A DNA stretch of 41,647 nt from Orenia metallireducens (lineage in GTDB: Bacteria > Bacillota > Halanaerobiia > Halobacteroidales > Halobacteroidaceae): positions 1 through 41,647 of the forward strand of contig NZ_PVNB01000034.1 of NCBI RefSeq assembly GCF_003001995.1, read 5' to 3'. The position numbers and the translations under genes were made by a program. The notes beneath the pieces were generated by a model. That model was not told where the DNA came from. It made no database searches and saw only the letters and a list, made by a program, of their open reading frames with translations. Position 1 is the stretch's first letter; the number at the start of each line of letters is the position of its first letter. This document shows, in pieces, positions 41,549 to 41,647 of the stretch.

Positions 41549-41647
41549 TTATCCTTGTGCTTTTTCCCAATCTGCTAAGAAGCTTTCGATTCCTTTATCA
41601 GTTAATGGATGATTTGACATCTTTTCAATTACTCCATAAGGAATTGT
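41549..41647 (-). CDS. fsa: transaldolase / fructose-6-phosphate aldolase family protein, C-terminal fragment
   Basis: Only the last 32 codons and the stop are in the window; the 5' part lies beyond the right edge. The end [20 protein letters not shown], then WEKAQG, matches the C-terminus of the short (about 215-residue) TalC/FSA family. These enzymes cleave or transfer dihydroxyacetone units between sugar phosphates. Its place directly before transketolase fits pentose phosphate metabolism. Whether it is a true transaldolase or an aldolase cannot be told from this fragment. Confidence 0.8.
   Translation of the reverse strand, partial: TIPYGVIEKMSNHPLTDKGIESFLADWEKAQG

Overview
The window reads as a single, almost complete arabinan/arabinoxylan utilisation locus. 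All convincing genes lie on the minus strand, so transcription runs from high to low coordinates. The DNA is AT-rich, ribosome binding sites are strong Firmicutes-type AAGGAGG, and TTG and GTG starts are common. A signal-peptide-bearing beta-barrel protein ending in Phe-Trp (8872-9804) looks like an outer-membrane porin. Together these suggest a diderm, fermentative Firmicute, most likely of the Halanaerobiales type; that placement is inferred from gene content, not from a marker gene.

Layout in transcription order: the 3' end of a transaldolase/fructose-6-phosphate aldolase (right edge), transketolase, aldose 1-epimerase, and a LacI-family regulator with its own promoter. Next comes a first regulated unit: a five-gene Opp/Dpp-type ABC importer (binding lipoprotein, two permeases, two ATPases) followed by intracellular GH51 arabinofuranosidase. 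A second regulated unit follows: four tandem LamG-GH43 arabinanases, an orphan clan GH-A-like enzyme with carbohydrate-binding modules, and a large secreted multidomain GH51. A third regulated unit encodes the porin and a LamG lipoprotein. Beyond it, without visible LacI operators, lie a methyl-accepting chemotaxis protein, a GH43-CBM13 arabinanase, a MATE exporter and a CE7 acetyl esterase.

Likely working scheme (inference): exported and lipid-anchored LamG-GH43 endo-arabinanases and secreted GH51 cut and debranch arabinan at the surface; oligomers cross the outer membrane through the porin; the Opp-like ABC system imports them; cytoplasmic GH51 releases L-arabinose; epimerase, transketolase and transaldolase feed the pentose phosphate route. 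The isomerase, kinase and epimerase for arabinose are not in the window.

Control is unusually legible. Nine copies of a LacI-type operator, consensus TTCTAACCGNTTAGAA, occur only in front of the three carbohydrate units and the regulator gene itself, where the operator follows a TTGACA-18-TATAAT promoter. Each of the three units then has a long leader containing a terminator-like hairpin; the one in front of the SBP, the one in front of the porin and an intergenic one in front of the GH-A gene share AATACCC/GGGTATT stems.

The intergenic DNA also carries a family of MITE-like elements sharing the terminal motif GGATATTGYGACACTTTT. Two roughly 325-bp copies lie in opposite orientation about 17 kb apart. 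The four GH43 paralogues are mosaics: their N-terminal LamG domains pair one way and their catalytic domains another, which points to domain exchange within the array.
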